Shown here piece after piece: positions 24,266 to 32,688 of a stretch of DNA of 38,653 bases. The position numbers were made by a program, and so were the translations under genes. Position 1 is the stretch's first letter, and every line of letters starts with the position of its first letter. The DNA comes from Bacteroidales bacterium UBA1195 (GTDB lineage Bacteria; Bacteroidota; Bacteroidia; Bacteroidales; WCHB1-69), in assembly GCA_002309855.1 (NCBI GenBank), contig DBYD01000060.1:1-38653 (forward strand). The letters are read 5' to 3'. The notes beneath the pieces are model-generated. The model did no database searches and had not been told where the DNA came from. It saw only the letters and a program-made list of their open reading frames with translations.

Positions 24266-25372
24266 TCAAGCTCCTATGATATTGACAATCTCCTTTAAAA
24301 TGTTTTCCGTGGCATCCGGCAGGGCGAACTGCCGGATATTCCGGCTCATGGACTCACACTGCTGGCGGTTTTCCACCAACTCCCATATCTGGTATTTCAA
24401 CTGGCTGCGGGCCTCCGCATCGGGCAGCAGCACAGCCGCGCCCGCATCTGACAGCACCCGCGCATTCTTGGTCTGATGGTCCTCCGCCACATTTGGGGAG
24501 GGTATCAGGATGCAGGGCTTCCCCACAATGCAGAGTTCCGAGATGGAAAGCGCACCGGCACGTGACACAATCAGGTTGGAAACCTGGTACAGATAATCCA
24601 TCCGCTTGACAAATGGCATCATCCGCATGTTCGGAAGACCGCTGATCATCTCCTTGTAGGCGTTATAATAATATTCGCCGGTCTGCCAGACAAACTGCAC
24701 ATCCAATTCCCGCAAATCGTCGATGAAGCCGCGCACGCTGTCGTTGATGGTCCGCGCACCGAGGCTGCCACCAACCACAGACACCGTGAACTTTTGCGGA
24801 TTCAGGTCGAAATAGGCGTATGCCGCCGACAAATCCTCTGGCTGGTGAATAATGTCCTGACGCACAGGATTGCCGGTTTTTACGGTCTTCTCCTTTGGAA
24901 AAAAACGTTCCAGATGGTCATAGGCGGTACAAATCCTGACCGCCTTGGAAGCCAGCATCTTGTTTGTTTTTCCCGGAAAGGAGTTCTGTTCCTGGATCAG
25001 CGTGGGCACTCCCATGGAGGCCGCCGCATCCAGCACAGGCCAGCTGACATAACCGCCGACACCGATGGCTATATCAGGTTTGAACTCCTTGACAATCTGC
25101 CGTGCCGCACGCTTTTCACCCAACAGCCGGACCGGCAGCTTCATATTTTCCCACAAGCCACCGAAAGTCAAATCCCTCCGCAGGCTGTAACAGTCAATGC
25201 CGCGAATCGGATAGCCCGCCTCAGGCACCCGCTTCATCTCCATACGCCCGTTGGCGCCGACAAACAGAATCTCCGCATCAGGCCACCGGCCCTTCACCGC
25301 ATTGGCAATGGCGATGGCGGGAAAAATGTGTCCGCCAGTCCCTCCGCCGGAAACAATCACACGTTTACTCAT
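24266..25372 (-). CDS. murG: Lipid II glycosyltransferase MurG
   Basis: A 368-residue GT28 enzyme that transfers GlcNAc from UDP-GlcNAc to lipid I at the inner face of the membrane. It has the N-terminal loop VSGGGTGGHIFPAIAIA, the VGGYVSWPVLDAA segment, the TLIQEQNSFPGKTNKML motif, VVGGSLGARTIND and the C-terminal VSRAGALSISELC donor-binding region with IPSPNVAEDHQTKNA. It overlaps ftsW by 8 bases. Confidence 0.97.
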   Translation of the reverse strand: MSKRVIVSGGGTGGHIFPAIAIANAVKGRWPDAEILFVGANGRMEMKRVPEAGYPIRGIDCYSLRRDLTFGGLWENMKLPVRLLGEKRAARQIVKEFKPDIAIGVGGYVSWPVLDAAASMGVPTLIQEQNSFPGKTNKMLASKAVRICTAYDHLERFFPKEKTVKTGNPVRQDIIHQPEDLSAAYAYFDLNPQKFTVSVVGGSLGARTINDSVRGFIDDLRELDVQFVWQTGEYYYNAYKEMISGLPNMRMMPFVKRMDYLYQVSNLIVSRAGALSISELCIVGKPCILIPSPNVAEDHQTKNARVLSDAGAAVLLPDAEARSQLKYQIWELVENRQQCESMSRNIRQFALPDATENILKEIVNIIGA

Positions 25373-26591
25373 TCTCTTCCCCTTTCATAGGTTGTTTTTC
25401 ACTTTTTCGCTTGCTTTTGCTGATGTTCAGCAACAAACCGAAACAAACCGAAGTCACCATAATGGAGGCGTTCCCCCAGCTCACCATCGGCAGTGTCTGC
25501 CCTGTGTTTGGGGAGACCCCCACACAGACGCTGATATGCACCAACGCCTGGAACACTATCCAAAATCCGAGCCCGCCGGCCAAATAGGCGCCAAAAGGCG
25601 TCGGCACATTCCGCAGCATCAGGAATATCCTGTAGAACAGCAGCAGGTAGGCGAAAATCAGCAGACAGCTGATCAGCACACCATATTCCTCCACCGCAAT
25701 GGCGAAAATACAGTCCGAATAGATTTGCGGAGTTTTACTGTATATTGAATTGCCCGGCCCGTTGAGCGGCAGGATACCGCCGGTCGAAACCGCGCCCTCC
25801 ACCTGCACCTCCTGCCGGATATTGTCCACATCGCTGTCACGCATTTCGGCCACCCGCGAACGGACATCCTTGTCAGCGCTCTTGTCAAAGAAACGCTCCA
25901 CCCTCGCATGCACCGTCTGGAAACGGTCCAAAGCGCGGATACCAAAACCGCTGGTGGCCACCAGCAGCACGAGCACTGCGGCCAACACACCGATTGTACA
26001 GAGCAGGTACTTGAACTTCAATTCGGACACAAACAGCATGAACAAACAGGTGCACAACAGAATCACACCCGTGGATACATTCTGGGACATCAGACCGCCA
26101 CAGGCAATGCCAATCATCAGCAGGAACGGAAGATAAACCTTCCGTATATCATTGATGCGCTTCCCGAACCGGGCGATGGCATGGGCGGCATATACAATCA
26201 CGAGCATCACTACAATGTAGAAGGTCTGCACCTCCACACCAAACACGGAGAGGGAACGCTGCACCCCGCCGCTTCCATGACCCATAAGGATGGTTGTAAG
26301 CAGCAAAGCCAGCGCGACCATATAACCAAGCCGCGAATAGGGGGCGATACGGCGGTAATCGACATGCTGCACAAGAGCTGCCACCACGATGCCCAACAGC
26401 AGGAAAAAGCCGTGTGAACGTATGTAGGGCATGAGGTTGTGCCTTTCCGTCGGACTGAAAAGTTGGTTGGAGGCAGCACTGTAAATCAGCACCATGGAAC
26501 TGACGCACAGAAATATCATGATGCCCCAGATCACACCGTCCCCATCAAACCAACGCCGAATGCTGAAATGTCTGCCCGTCTCCCTTTCCAT
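25365..26591 (-). CDS. ftsW: Lipid II polymerase FtsW (SEDS family)
   Basis: A 408-residue SEDS-family glycosyltransferase with about 10 hydrophobic segments. Diagnostic parts are SSMVLIYSAASN in the first span, IARFGKRI, the periplasmic loop with TGGILPLNGPGNSIY and the C-terminal GQTLPMVSWGNASIM. It polymerises lipid II at the septum together with the FtsI transpeptidase encoded in the same operon. The ATG at 26591 (MERETGRHF) was chosen, 5 bases after the murD-like stop; a longer frame would overlap that gene. The conserved SYGGS-type segment reads SWGNA. Confidence 0.94.
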   Translation of the reverse strand: MERETGRHFSIRRWFDGDGVIWGIMIFLCVSSMVLIYSAASNQLFSPTERHNLMPYIRSHGFFLLLGIVVAALVQHVDYRRIAPYSRLGYMVALALLLTTILMGHGSGGVQRSLSVFGVEVQTFYIVVMLVIVYAAHAIARFGKRINDIRKVYLPFLLMIGIACGGLMSQNVSTGVILLCTCLFMLFVSELKFKYLLCTIGVLAAVLVLLVATSGFGIRALDRFQTVHARVERFFDKSADKDVRSRVAEMRDSDVDNIRQEVQVEGAVSTGGILPLNGPGNSIYSKTPQIYSDCIFAIAVEEYGVLISCLLIFAYLLLFYRIFLMLRNVPTPFGAYLAGGLGFWIVFQALVHISVCVGVSPNTGQTLPMVSWGNASIMVTSVCFGLLLNISKSKRKSEKQPMKGEENE

Positions 26592-26596
26592 CTTTC

Positions 26597-27142
26597 CTAC
26601 AATTCTTTCACCGCCTCCCGGAACCGGAGCGAACGCTCCTGCGCATCTGCAAAGCAACTGTCACAGGCACAAGGTGAGGACAACATCACAACATCCCCAT
26701 TGTCTGCGGAATAATAGGCTGTCTTCACCGCCTGTTCCATGGAACGGCAGTCAAACACCTCAACATACGGGGAAAATATGCGTAGCAACCGGCTGTTGTC
26801 CGAACCAATGCCAATTACCGCCCTGACCTTTTCGGCCACCACAGGCAGCAGGGAGGAATAGTTAAGCAAGGCATCCTTCCCGCCGGTAATCCAATAGATC
26901 GGATGGCCGACACTCTCCAATGCAAAGCCCAAGGCATGCTCGTCCCGGCAGTCCGTATCCTCCAGAAACTGCACCCCTCCGATGCGTCCCACCTCCCGTA
27001 GCCGGACCTGCTGCGAGGCAGGCACATCCATCAGCCGGCGAAGGGTCTGGTTTCGCGCATACACCAACTGGTCGGCAAAGAAATTGTTCGGACGGAATGC
27101 CGTAATTTTCTCCTGTTCCTTCAATACAACTCTTTTCTTCAT
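26597..27142 (-). CDS. Stand-alone MurD C-terminal domain (truncated murD-like)
   Basis: At the usual murD position between mraY and ftsW, this frame encodes only 181 residues instead of about 440-450. What is present matches the MurD C-terminal ligase domain: VGRIGGVQFLEDTD (compare xGxxFINDSKATN), YWITGGKDALLNY, VRAVIGIGSDNSRLL, and VVMLSSPCACDSCF (compare LLSPACASFDxF). The N-terminal UDP-sugar domain and the central ATP-binding domain are absent. Only 12 bases separate it from mraY, so they are not hidden nearby. The substrate lysine of the SKATN motif is replaced by aspartate, so ligase activity alone is not expected. The frame is open and well spaced in the operon, which argues for retention under selection. 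Confidence 0.85.
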   Translation of the reverse strand: MKKRVVLKEQEKITAFRPNNFFADQLVYARNQTLRRLMDVPASQQVRLREVGRIGGVQFLEDTDCRDEHALGFALESVGHPIYWITGGKDALLNYSSLLPVVAEKVRAVIGIGSDNSRLLRIFSPYVEVFDCRSMEQAVKTAYYSADNGDVVMLSSPCACDSCFADAQERSLRFREAVKEL

Positions 27143-27154
27143 CTTCTTTCCGGT

Positions 27155-28522
27155 TTATCTGATTTTTAATGTAAGCACTGTCAGCACCGCCAATAAAATG
27201 CCGATGATGAAAAAGCGCTGGACTATTTTCGCTTCATGATAGTTTTTTCTGCTCTCAGCTATCTCCACCGCCTTAAGATGTTCCGGCAGCTGCTGACGGC
27301 TGACCTCCTCCTCGACATGCTCCACCTTTTTCTGGAAATGGTGGTGCAGAGGGGTCATCCAGAAGGGCCGTTTTTCAACTGGGACCAACTGGTTTTTGGG
27401 AAGTTTGTGTTTTTTGCGGTAAATCTTGCAGTACATGGTCTGGATAATGACCGACAGGCTCTCCACCAGATAGATGCCGCACAGTATCGGCAGCAGCAGC
27501 TCCTTCCTGATAATGATGGCGAAGACCGCAATGATGCCGCCGATGGCCAGCGAACCGGTGTCTCCCATGAAGACCTGGGCAGGATGGCAGTTCCACCAAT
27601 AGAAGCCCAGACATGCCCCCAACATGGCACCGGCAAAAATCATCAGCTCGCCGGAATTGGGGATATACATGATGTTCAGGTAGTCGGCGAAAATGGTGTT
27701 ACCTGACACATAGGCCAGCACACCTAATGCCACAACAATGACCGCTGCCGTGGAGATGGCCAGTCCGTCCAGACCGTCCGTCAGGTTCGCGCCATTGCTG
27801 ACCGCCATGATTATTAAAATGATGATGGGGATATACACCAGCCAGGCCCATCGTTCGTAGCCGTCGCCCAGCCATTTAAGCAACACTGCATAGTTAAACT
27901 CATGGTTCTTGACAAAAGGGATGGTGGTCTTCAACGACTTTTCGGACTCCACACACTGGTAGGCGTGGCTTCCCTTCGCCTCCGCATTCTCCACACCGAA
28001 CACCTCCTCGGTCTGCACATAGCTGCTGGCGTTGCATTTCTCCTTGATCACCACATCGGGATGGAAAAAGAGCACCGCCCCGACAAACAGACCCAAAATA
28101 ATCTGTCCAAGCAATTTGCCCTTTGCAGGCAATCCCCTTTTGTTCTTTTTGAACACCTTGATGTAATCATCGATGAAACCGAGGGTGCCCAACCACACAG
28201 TAGTGACGCACATCAGCAAAATGTAGATATTGTCCAGACGGTTAAACAGCAGGACGGAGACCAGCAGGCTGGCCAGGATGATGATGCCGCCCATGGTAGG
28301 TGTGGTCCGCTTGCTTTCCACACCGGCCAGCTTCAGCTCCTCGCGGTTGTCATCCTTCACCTGCTTTTTCCTCAGCAGCCTGATGACATATTTCCCGATA
28401 ATCATGGAAAGGAACAGTGAAACCACAGCCGCCAGCGCCATACGGAACGAGATGTACTGGAACGCGCCGGCACCCGGAAAATCGAATTTCACATCCAACC
28501 ACTTGAAAAAAGAATAGAGCAT
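27155..28522 (-). CDS. mraY: Phospho-N-acetylmuramoyl-pentapeptide transferase
   Basis: A 455-residue integral membrane enzyme that makes lipid I from undecaprenyl phosphate and UDP-MurNAc-pentapeptide. It has the TPTMGG segment, the GFIDDYIKV aspartates, the NGANLTDGLDGLA loop, FMGDTGSLA and MTPLHHHF (about residues 389-396). It is longer than the 360-residue Escherichia coli enzyme because of two insertions: a periplasmic loop with two cysteines (about residues 175-225), an extension common in Bacteroidota, and a charged stretch of about 29 residues between HHHFQKK and YHEAKIV, before the last span. It follows murE by 7 bases. Confidence 0.96.
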   Translation of the reverse strand: MLYSFFKWLDVKFDFPGAGAFQYISFRMALAAVVSLFLSMIIGKYVIRLLRKKQVKDDNREELKLAGVESKRTTPTMGGIIILASLLVSVLLFNRLDNIYILLMCVTTVWLGTLGFIDDYIKVFKKNKRGLPAKGKLLGQIILGLFVGAVLFFHPDVVIKEKCNASSYVQTEEVFGVENAEAKGSHAYQCVESEKSLKTTIPFVKNHEFNYAVLLKWLGDGYERWAWLVYIPIIILIIMAVSNGANLTDGLDGLAISTAAVIVVALGVLAYVSGNTIFADYLNIMYIPNSGELMIFAGAMLGACLGFYWWNCHPAQVFMGDTGSLAIGGIIAVFAIIIRKELLLPILCGIYLVESLSVIIQTMYCKIYRKKHKLPKNQLVPVEKRPFWMTPLHHHFQKKVEHVEEEVSRQQLPEHLKAVEIAESRKNYHEAKIVQRFFIIGILLAVLTVLTLKIR

Positions 28523-28529
28523 ATTTCCT

Positions 28530-30002
28530 TTACTTTACCAATGATTCACTACATAAATATTCTCTTACCACCTCCACATCGTCAAACGGATACCTGACAC
28601 CTTTGATTTCCTGGTACTTTTCATGCCCCTTGCCGGCCACCAGCACAATGTCGCCGGGGCGGGCCAGCCGCACCGCACATTTTATGGCTTCGCGCCGGTC
28701 CGCATTGACCAGATAGGCAGCCTCATCCTTCCCCTCCAGCCCCTTACGCATATCTTCCAAAATATCCATGGGCTCCTCGTAACGGGGATTGTCAGAGGTC
28801 AGTATCAGCTGGTCGCTGTACTTGAAGGCAATCTGTGCCATTTCAGGCCGTTTGCTCTTGTCACGGTTGCCGCCGCATCCGACCACCGTCAGTATGCGCT
28901 GCCCGGAACGGCGGATTTTCAGGATAGTCCGCAGCACATTCTCAAGTGCGTCCGGCGTGTGGGCGTAATCCACAATGGCGGTCACATCGCAACCTCCATG
29001 AATGCAGAAAAAACGTCCCTCAGCAGGCTCAAGCGCACTCAGGTGCAGCAGAAGCCCCTCCTTGTCCTCCCCCAACAGGCAGGCGGTTGCATAAATGGCG
29101 ACAAGGTTATAGGCGTTAAACTCACCCGTCAGACGTGTCCAGACCTCCTTGCGGTCCAATTCCAGCTGCATCCCCTGCATCTGGCACTCCACCACACGGA
29201 CCTTGAAATCGGCATTGCTGCTTTTCAGACTGTAAGTGTACGGATGTGCCGCCGTATTCTGCAGCATGACGCGTCCGTTCGCATCATCTGCGTTGGTCAG
29301 GGCGAAAGCTGTCGCGGGCAAATTGTCGAAAAAGGCCTTTTTCGCCGCGATATAGGCGGCAAATGTCTTGTGGTAGTCAAGATGGTCGTGGGTGATGTTG
29401 CTGAAAATGCCACCCGCAAAATGCAATGCCGCAACACGCTGCTGAACAATTGAGTGCGAACTCACCTCCATGAAGCAGTGGCTGCATCCGGCATCCGCCA
29501 TCTGACGCAGGAGCCTCTGTAATTCAAGTGCATCCGGGGTGGTATGGTGTGCGGGAAGCACCTCATCCCCAATACGGTTTTCAATGGTGCTGAGCAATCC
29601 CACCTTGTGTCCCAAGGCTGTGAAAAGCCGGTACAGCAGCGTGACCGTCGTGGTTTTGCCGTTGGTGCCGGTGATTCCCACCAGTTTCAGCTCGCGGGAA
29701 GGATGGTTGTAAAAGGCGGCGGCCAGTTGCGCCAAGGCAAGGTGCGAATCGGCGACCTGCACCACGCAAACATTTTCCGGACAGGATTCCGGCATCCGCT
29801 CCACCACAACGCAGCAGGCACCCTGTGCCACCGCCTGCGGCACAAAACGATGCCCGTCCGCCTGCTCCCCCTGTTGGGCGACAAACATATATCCCTGCAC
29901 GGCCTCACGGGAATCAAAGCATATTCCCACCACCTCCGCACCGGTATCGCCGCGCAGCGAGAGCACCTCCAAGGATTGTATCAGTTCACTTACCGTCTTC
30001 AT
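28530..30002 (-). CDS. murE: UDP-MurNAc-L-Ala-D-Glu--meso-diaminopimelate ligase
   Basis: A 490-residue Mur ligase adding the third residue of the stem peptide. All three domains are present: an N-terminal domain with CFDSREA, the central P-loop VGITGTNGKTTT and HTTPDALELQ, and the C-terminal domain with VDYAHTPDALENVL and the DNPR motif (TSDNPRYEEP). DNPR is the known marker for meso-diaminopimelate specificity, so this cell most likely has a DAP-type wall. The ATG at 30002 (MKTVSEL) is preferred to a GTG at 30014; both lie just after ftsI. Confidence 0.96.
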   Translation of the reverse strand: MKTVSELIQSLEVLSLRGDTGAEVVGICFDSREAVQGYMFVAQQGEQADGHRFVPQAVAQGACCVVVERMPESCPENVCVVQVADSHLALAQLAAAFYNHPSRELKLVGITGTNGKTTTVTLLYRLFTALGHKVGLLSTIENRIGDEVLPAHHTTPDALELQRLLRQMADAGCSHCFMEVSSHSIVQQRVAALHFAGGIFSNITHDHLDYHKTFAAYIAAKKAFFDNLPATAFALTNADDANGRVMLQNTAAHPYTYSLKSSNADFKVRVVECQMQGMQLELDRKEVWTRLTGEFNAYNLVAIYATACLLGEDKEGLLLHLSALEPAEGRFFCIHGGCDVTAIVDYAHTPDALENVLRTILKIRRSGQRILTVVGCGGNRDKSKRPEMAQIAFKYSDQLILTSDNPRYEEPMDILEDMRKGLEGKDEAAYLVNADRREAIKCAVRLARPGDIVLVAGKGHEKYQEIKGVRYPFDDVEVVREYLCSESLVK

Positions 30003-30016
30003 TTTCCCATACACAT

Positions 30017-32215
30017 TTATTCGTTACCTAATGTCACAAAAGCCCAGCCGCCGGAGTATGAGACATCCCTCACCCTGCCCGCACCCTTCAGCCGGACACG
30101 GTAGCCCTTCCGTTCCAGAAGATAGACGGCATCCTTTGCTGATGAACCTTTGAGTGCATTTGCCAAATCCCCCACGACACGCGGATGCATGACCATCAGG
30201 CTGTCCCTGCCTGTAGAGGGACTGACTGAAGACCATGCCGACATGACCGGACGGATCCTATAGCCCAGCTTGCGGTATATCATCATAAGCTCGGGCGTAT
30301 AGCCCAATGCCACCGTAGGATAGCGGTTCCATAACGCGTCACGGTAGACATAGTTCCGCATACTGAAATCCCGTTGGGCAATCTTTTCAGCTATTTCACG
30401 ACAGACAGGAGCCGCCACAACACCGCCGTCGGCTATAGTTCCGGAAATAAGCACCATACAGGTGTACTTGGGCCGTTCGCTCGGAAAATAGCAGACAAAT
30501 GAGGCGTTGAACTCGTTCAGATAACCCTGACTGTAAAGCTGCGCGGTGCCCGTCTTTCCGGCCAGCAGCGGACGGACGGAAAGTGTGGTGTCGTTCTTAT
30601 GGAGGCGGTAATACTTGTCCTGAGCCCGCCGGCCGGTGCCGGTGGTGACCACACCCTCCAGACATGCCCTGACCTTTGCCAGCGTCAGCGGGGAGCATAT
30701 CCGCTCCCGCACCACAACCGGATGGCGGACATCCCGACGACCGTTGGGATAAATCACCTCCTTAACCAGATAGGGCCGCATGAACCTGCCGTTGTTGGCT
30801 ATGGCATTGTAATAGGCGGCCATATACACCGGAGGCATCTTGACGGCGTAGCCATGGGTGATGCTGTGGTAATCCACATTGCTGCGGGTCAGCGTGGTCA
30901 CCCGTGGCTGTTCCGCACCGCTCACCTCCAGCATCAGGTTGCTGTCCAGACCCATCTGATGTATCTTGTAGAAGAACTGGTCCAACGTGCGGTATCCCGC
31001 CTGTGCCGCCTCATAAAGTCCGTCGTTGTCGGAAAACTCAAAGGCCCATTTCAACGTGCGGATCCCCTTTTCGCAATGCACCATGTCACCGGTATCTATC
31101 TTTTTGGAATCCAACGCCGCAATCAGCGAGATCAGCTTGAATGTGGAACCCGGCTCATAGCTTTCCGAAATGGCATGTTCCACATAATCCTTGTATCCTT
31201 CCGGGGTTTTGGTCAGGCTGGAGATGGCCTTGATCTCACCGGTTGCCGTCTCCATCAGCAGTGCACAGCCCCAACGTGTCTGCAGCTGTTCCAGCTGTGA
31301 ACGCAGCGCCTGTTCGACCACACGCTGAATATCCACATCGATGGTGGTGACAATGTCGCAGCCGTTCTGCGCCTGCAACATCTGGTTCTCCCGCAGGGGG
31401 ACCAGCACCTTGTTCACAAACAGCTGGCGGTAGATGCGGTTCTCACCGGCGAGCAGGCTGTCATAGTAGCCCTCCAGCCCGCTGTAATGGCGGGATTCGT
31501 TCATGCTGCCAATCACCGATGCCGCATAGTCATCATATACATTGTGATGCACATACCGTTCATCCACCCGGCAACCGCCGTAATAGGTCCGCTTGCGTCC
31601 GTCCTCCTGGGCAGTGAAAAGAAAACGGATGGCATCCCAATCGGAACGGCGCACCCATGTGGAGGGCATTTCATCCACGGAAATCTTCACAATCAAATAT
31701 TTGTCTTTCAAAGAATCCTTAATGGCCGCCAAACGCCTTTTCGCCGCCCGGCGCGATTCCTTGTCAACATCGCCCCCAATTATCCGCTGTTGCGCACTGC
31801 ACTGCTGATAATAGGAGACATAAGCCTGTTTGACCCGCTCCTCATAGAATTCGCGGCTGCGTTTTGGGGTCAGTTTGCAGAAAAGGGACACCAGCGAGTC
31901 GACCCGCTGCATGAAAAAGGCGGAATCCTCCTCCCGCACCCCGACCTTGGCGATTTCCCAATAGAGGTCGTAAATCGGAATGGTGGTGGAGAGCAATTCG
32001 CCACGGGAGGAATAGACATTTCCCCTGAATCCGCGTATCCTGCTGCTGTCCAACCGGAAAAAACGGTCATCCACCGTCAGTGTGTCCTTGAACTCCCCAC
32101 GGTAGGCGTCCCCTTTGGTCAGCACCAGTGTGAACATCCTGACGATGATGATCACACCCCAAGCCAACAGGATGAAATAGACGAACAACGCCTTGGCGGA
32201 GAGTTTCCTTTTCAT
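30017..32215 (-). CDS. ftsI: Division-specific peptidoglycan transpeptidase FtsI (PBP) with PASTA domain
   Basis: A 732-residue class B penicillin-binding protein. A short cytoplasmic end is followed by one membrane helix (FVYFILLAWGVIIIVRM). A dimerisation domain of ~250 residues includes the RGFRGNVYSSRGE motif. The transpeptidase domain has catalytic STFK (Ser357-Lys360), SDN (395-397) as the SxN motif and KTGTAQ (554-559). The C-terminal ~60 residues look like a PASTA domain (PRVVGDLANALKGSSAKDAV, then LLERKGYRVRLKGAGRV). It cross-links septal peptidoglycan together with FtsW. It overlaps ftsL by 4 bases. Confidence 0.95.
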   Translation of the reverse strand: MKRKLSAKALFVYFILLAWGVIIIVRMFTLVLTKGDAYRGEFKDTLTVDDRFFRLDSSRIRGFRGNVYSSRGELLSTTIPIYDLYWEIAKVGVREEDSAFFMQRVDSLVSLFCKLTPKRSREFYEERVKQAYVSYYQQCSAQQRIIGGDVDKESRRAAKRRLAAIKDSLKDKYLIVKISVDEMPSTWVRRSDWDAIRFLFTAQEDGRKRTYYGGCRVDERYVHHNVYDDYAASVIGSMNESRHYSGLEGYYDSLLAGENRIYRQLFVNKVLVPLRENQMLQAQNGCDIVTTIDVDIQRVVEQALRSQLEQLQTRWGCALLMETATGEIKAISSLTKTPEGYKDYVEHAISESYEPGSTFKLISLIAALDSKKIDTGDMVHCEKGIRTLKWAFEFSDNDGLYEAAQAGYRTLDQFFYKIHQMGLDSNLMLEVSGAEQPRVTTLTRSNVDYHSITHGYAVKMPPVYMAAYYNAIANNGRFMRPYLVKEVIYPNGRRDVRHPVVVRERICSPLTLAKVRACLEGVVTTGTGRRAQDKYYRLHKNDTTLSVRPLLAGKTGTAQLYSQGYLNEFNASFVCYFPSERPKYTCMVLISGTIADGGVVAAPVCREIAEKIAQRDFSMRNYVYRDALWNRYPTVALGYTPELMMIYRKLGYRIRPVMSAWSSVSPSTGRDSLMVMHPRVVGDLANALKGSSAKDAVYLLERKGYRVRLKGAGRVRDVSYSGGWAFVTLGNE

Positions 32216-32685
32216 GGCCTTCCCTCCTTCCCGTCCACGTGGAGCATGTAAACCAGGCTGCTGTCATCCACAAAACCCTTGTTCCGGTAAACCTCCAGCA
32301 GCGCCTCCCTGCGGCTTTCGTCCACATTCAGCTGCTCACGCCTGTCCATAATCCGTATATATTTGTCGTTCAGTTCTATTCTTGTCTTGTCAAGCATCTC
32401 AAGCCGCGTCTGGTATGAAAGGGTTTTCAAATTAATGTAAATCAACACAATCAGCATTACGAACACCATTATGAAGTATGGCATGTTTTTCCAGAAATGC
32501 AGTTTGTGGAGGAACTCACCGCCCAAAAAGCGGCGCAGCGCCATCCCCGCCTCCGAGACCGAACGGCTCACCTTCGGCTTTTCAGGTGCCGGTTTCTTCG
32601 GCTGCTGCTGTTGCTGCTGCCTCCGCTCCTCCTCCTGCTGCAGCTGCTGCTGGCGTATATATTCCGGGTCAAAATGGTTGGCCAT
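32212..32685 (-). CDS. ftsL: FtsL-like cell division protein
   Basis: A 157-residue bitopic protein at the ftsL position. It has a glutamine-rich cytoplasmic N-terminus (long stretches of Q, E and R up to residue ~30), a proline/lysine linker, one membrane helix (PYFIMVFVMLIVLIYINLKT) and a short periplasmic coiled coil (LEMLDKTRIELNDKYIRIMD). This architecture fits Bacteroidota FtsL-like proteins, which bridge FtsQ and FtsI/FtsW. Position and topology carry the assignment because sequence identity in the family is low. Confidence 0.85.
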   Translation of the reverse strand: MANHFDPEYIRQQQLQQEEERRQQQQQQPKKPAPEKPKVSRSVSEAGMALRRFLGGEFLHKLHFWKNMPYFIMVFVMLIVLIYINLKTLSYQTRLEMLDKTRIELNDKYIRIMDRREQLNVDESRREALLEVYRNKGFVDDSSLVYMLHVDGKEGRP

Positions 32686-32688
32686 CTC

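Noticed and set aside
27143..27154. Possibility that the missing MurD N-terminal and central domains lie in another frame
   Set aside because: Only 12 bases separate the short gene from mraY, and no other Mur-ligase P-loop occurs in the window besides those of murE and murC.
30950..31080. Apparent absence of the SSN motif in FtsI
   Set aside because: Spacing to the following MGL segment shows that SDN occupies the SxN position, so the catalytic set is complete.
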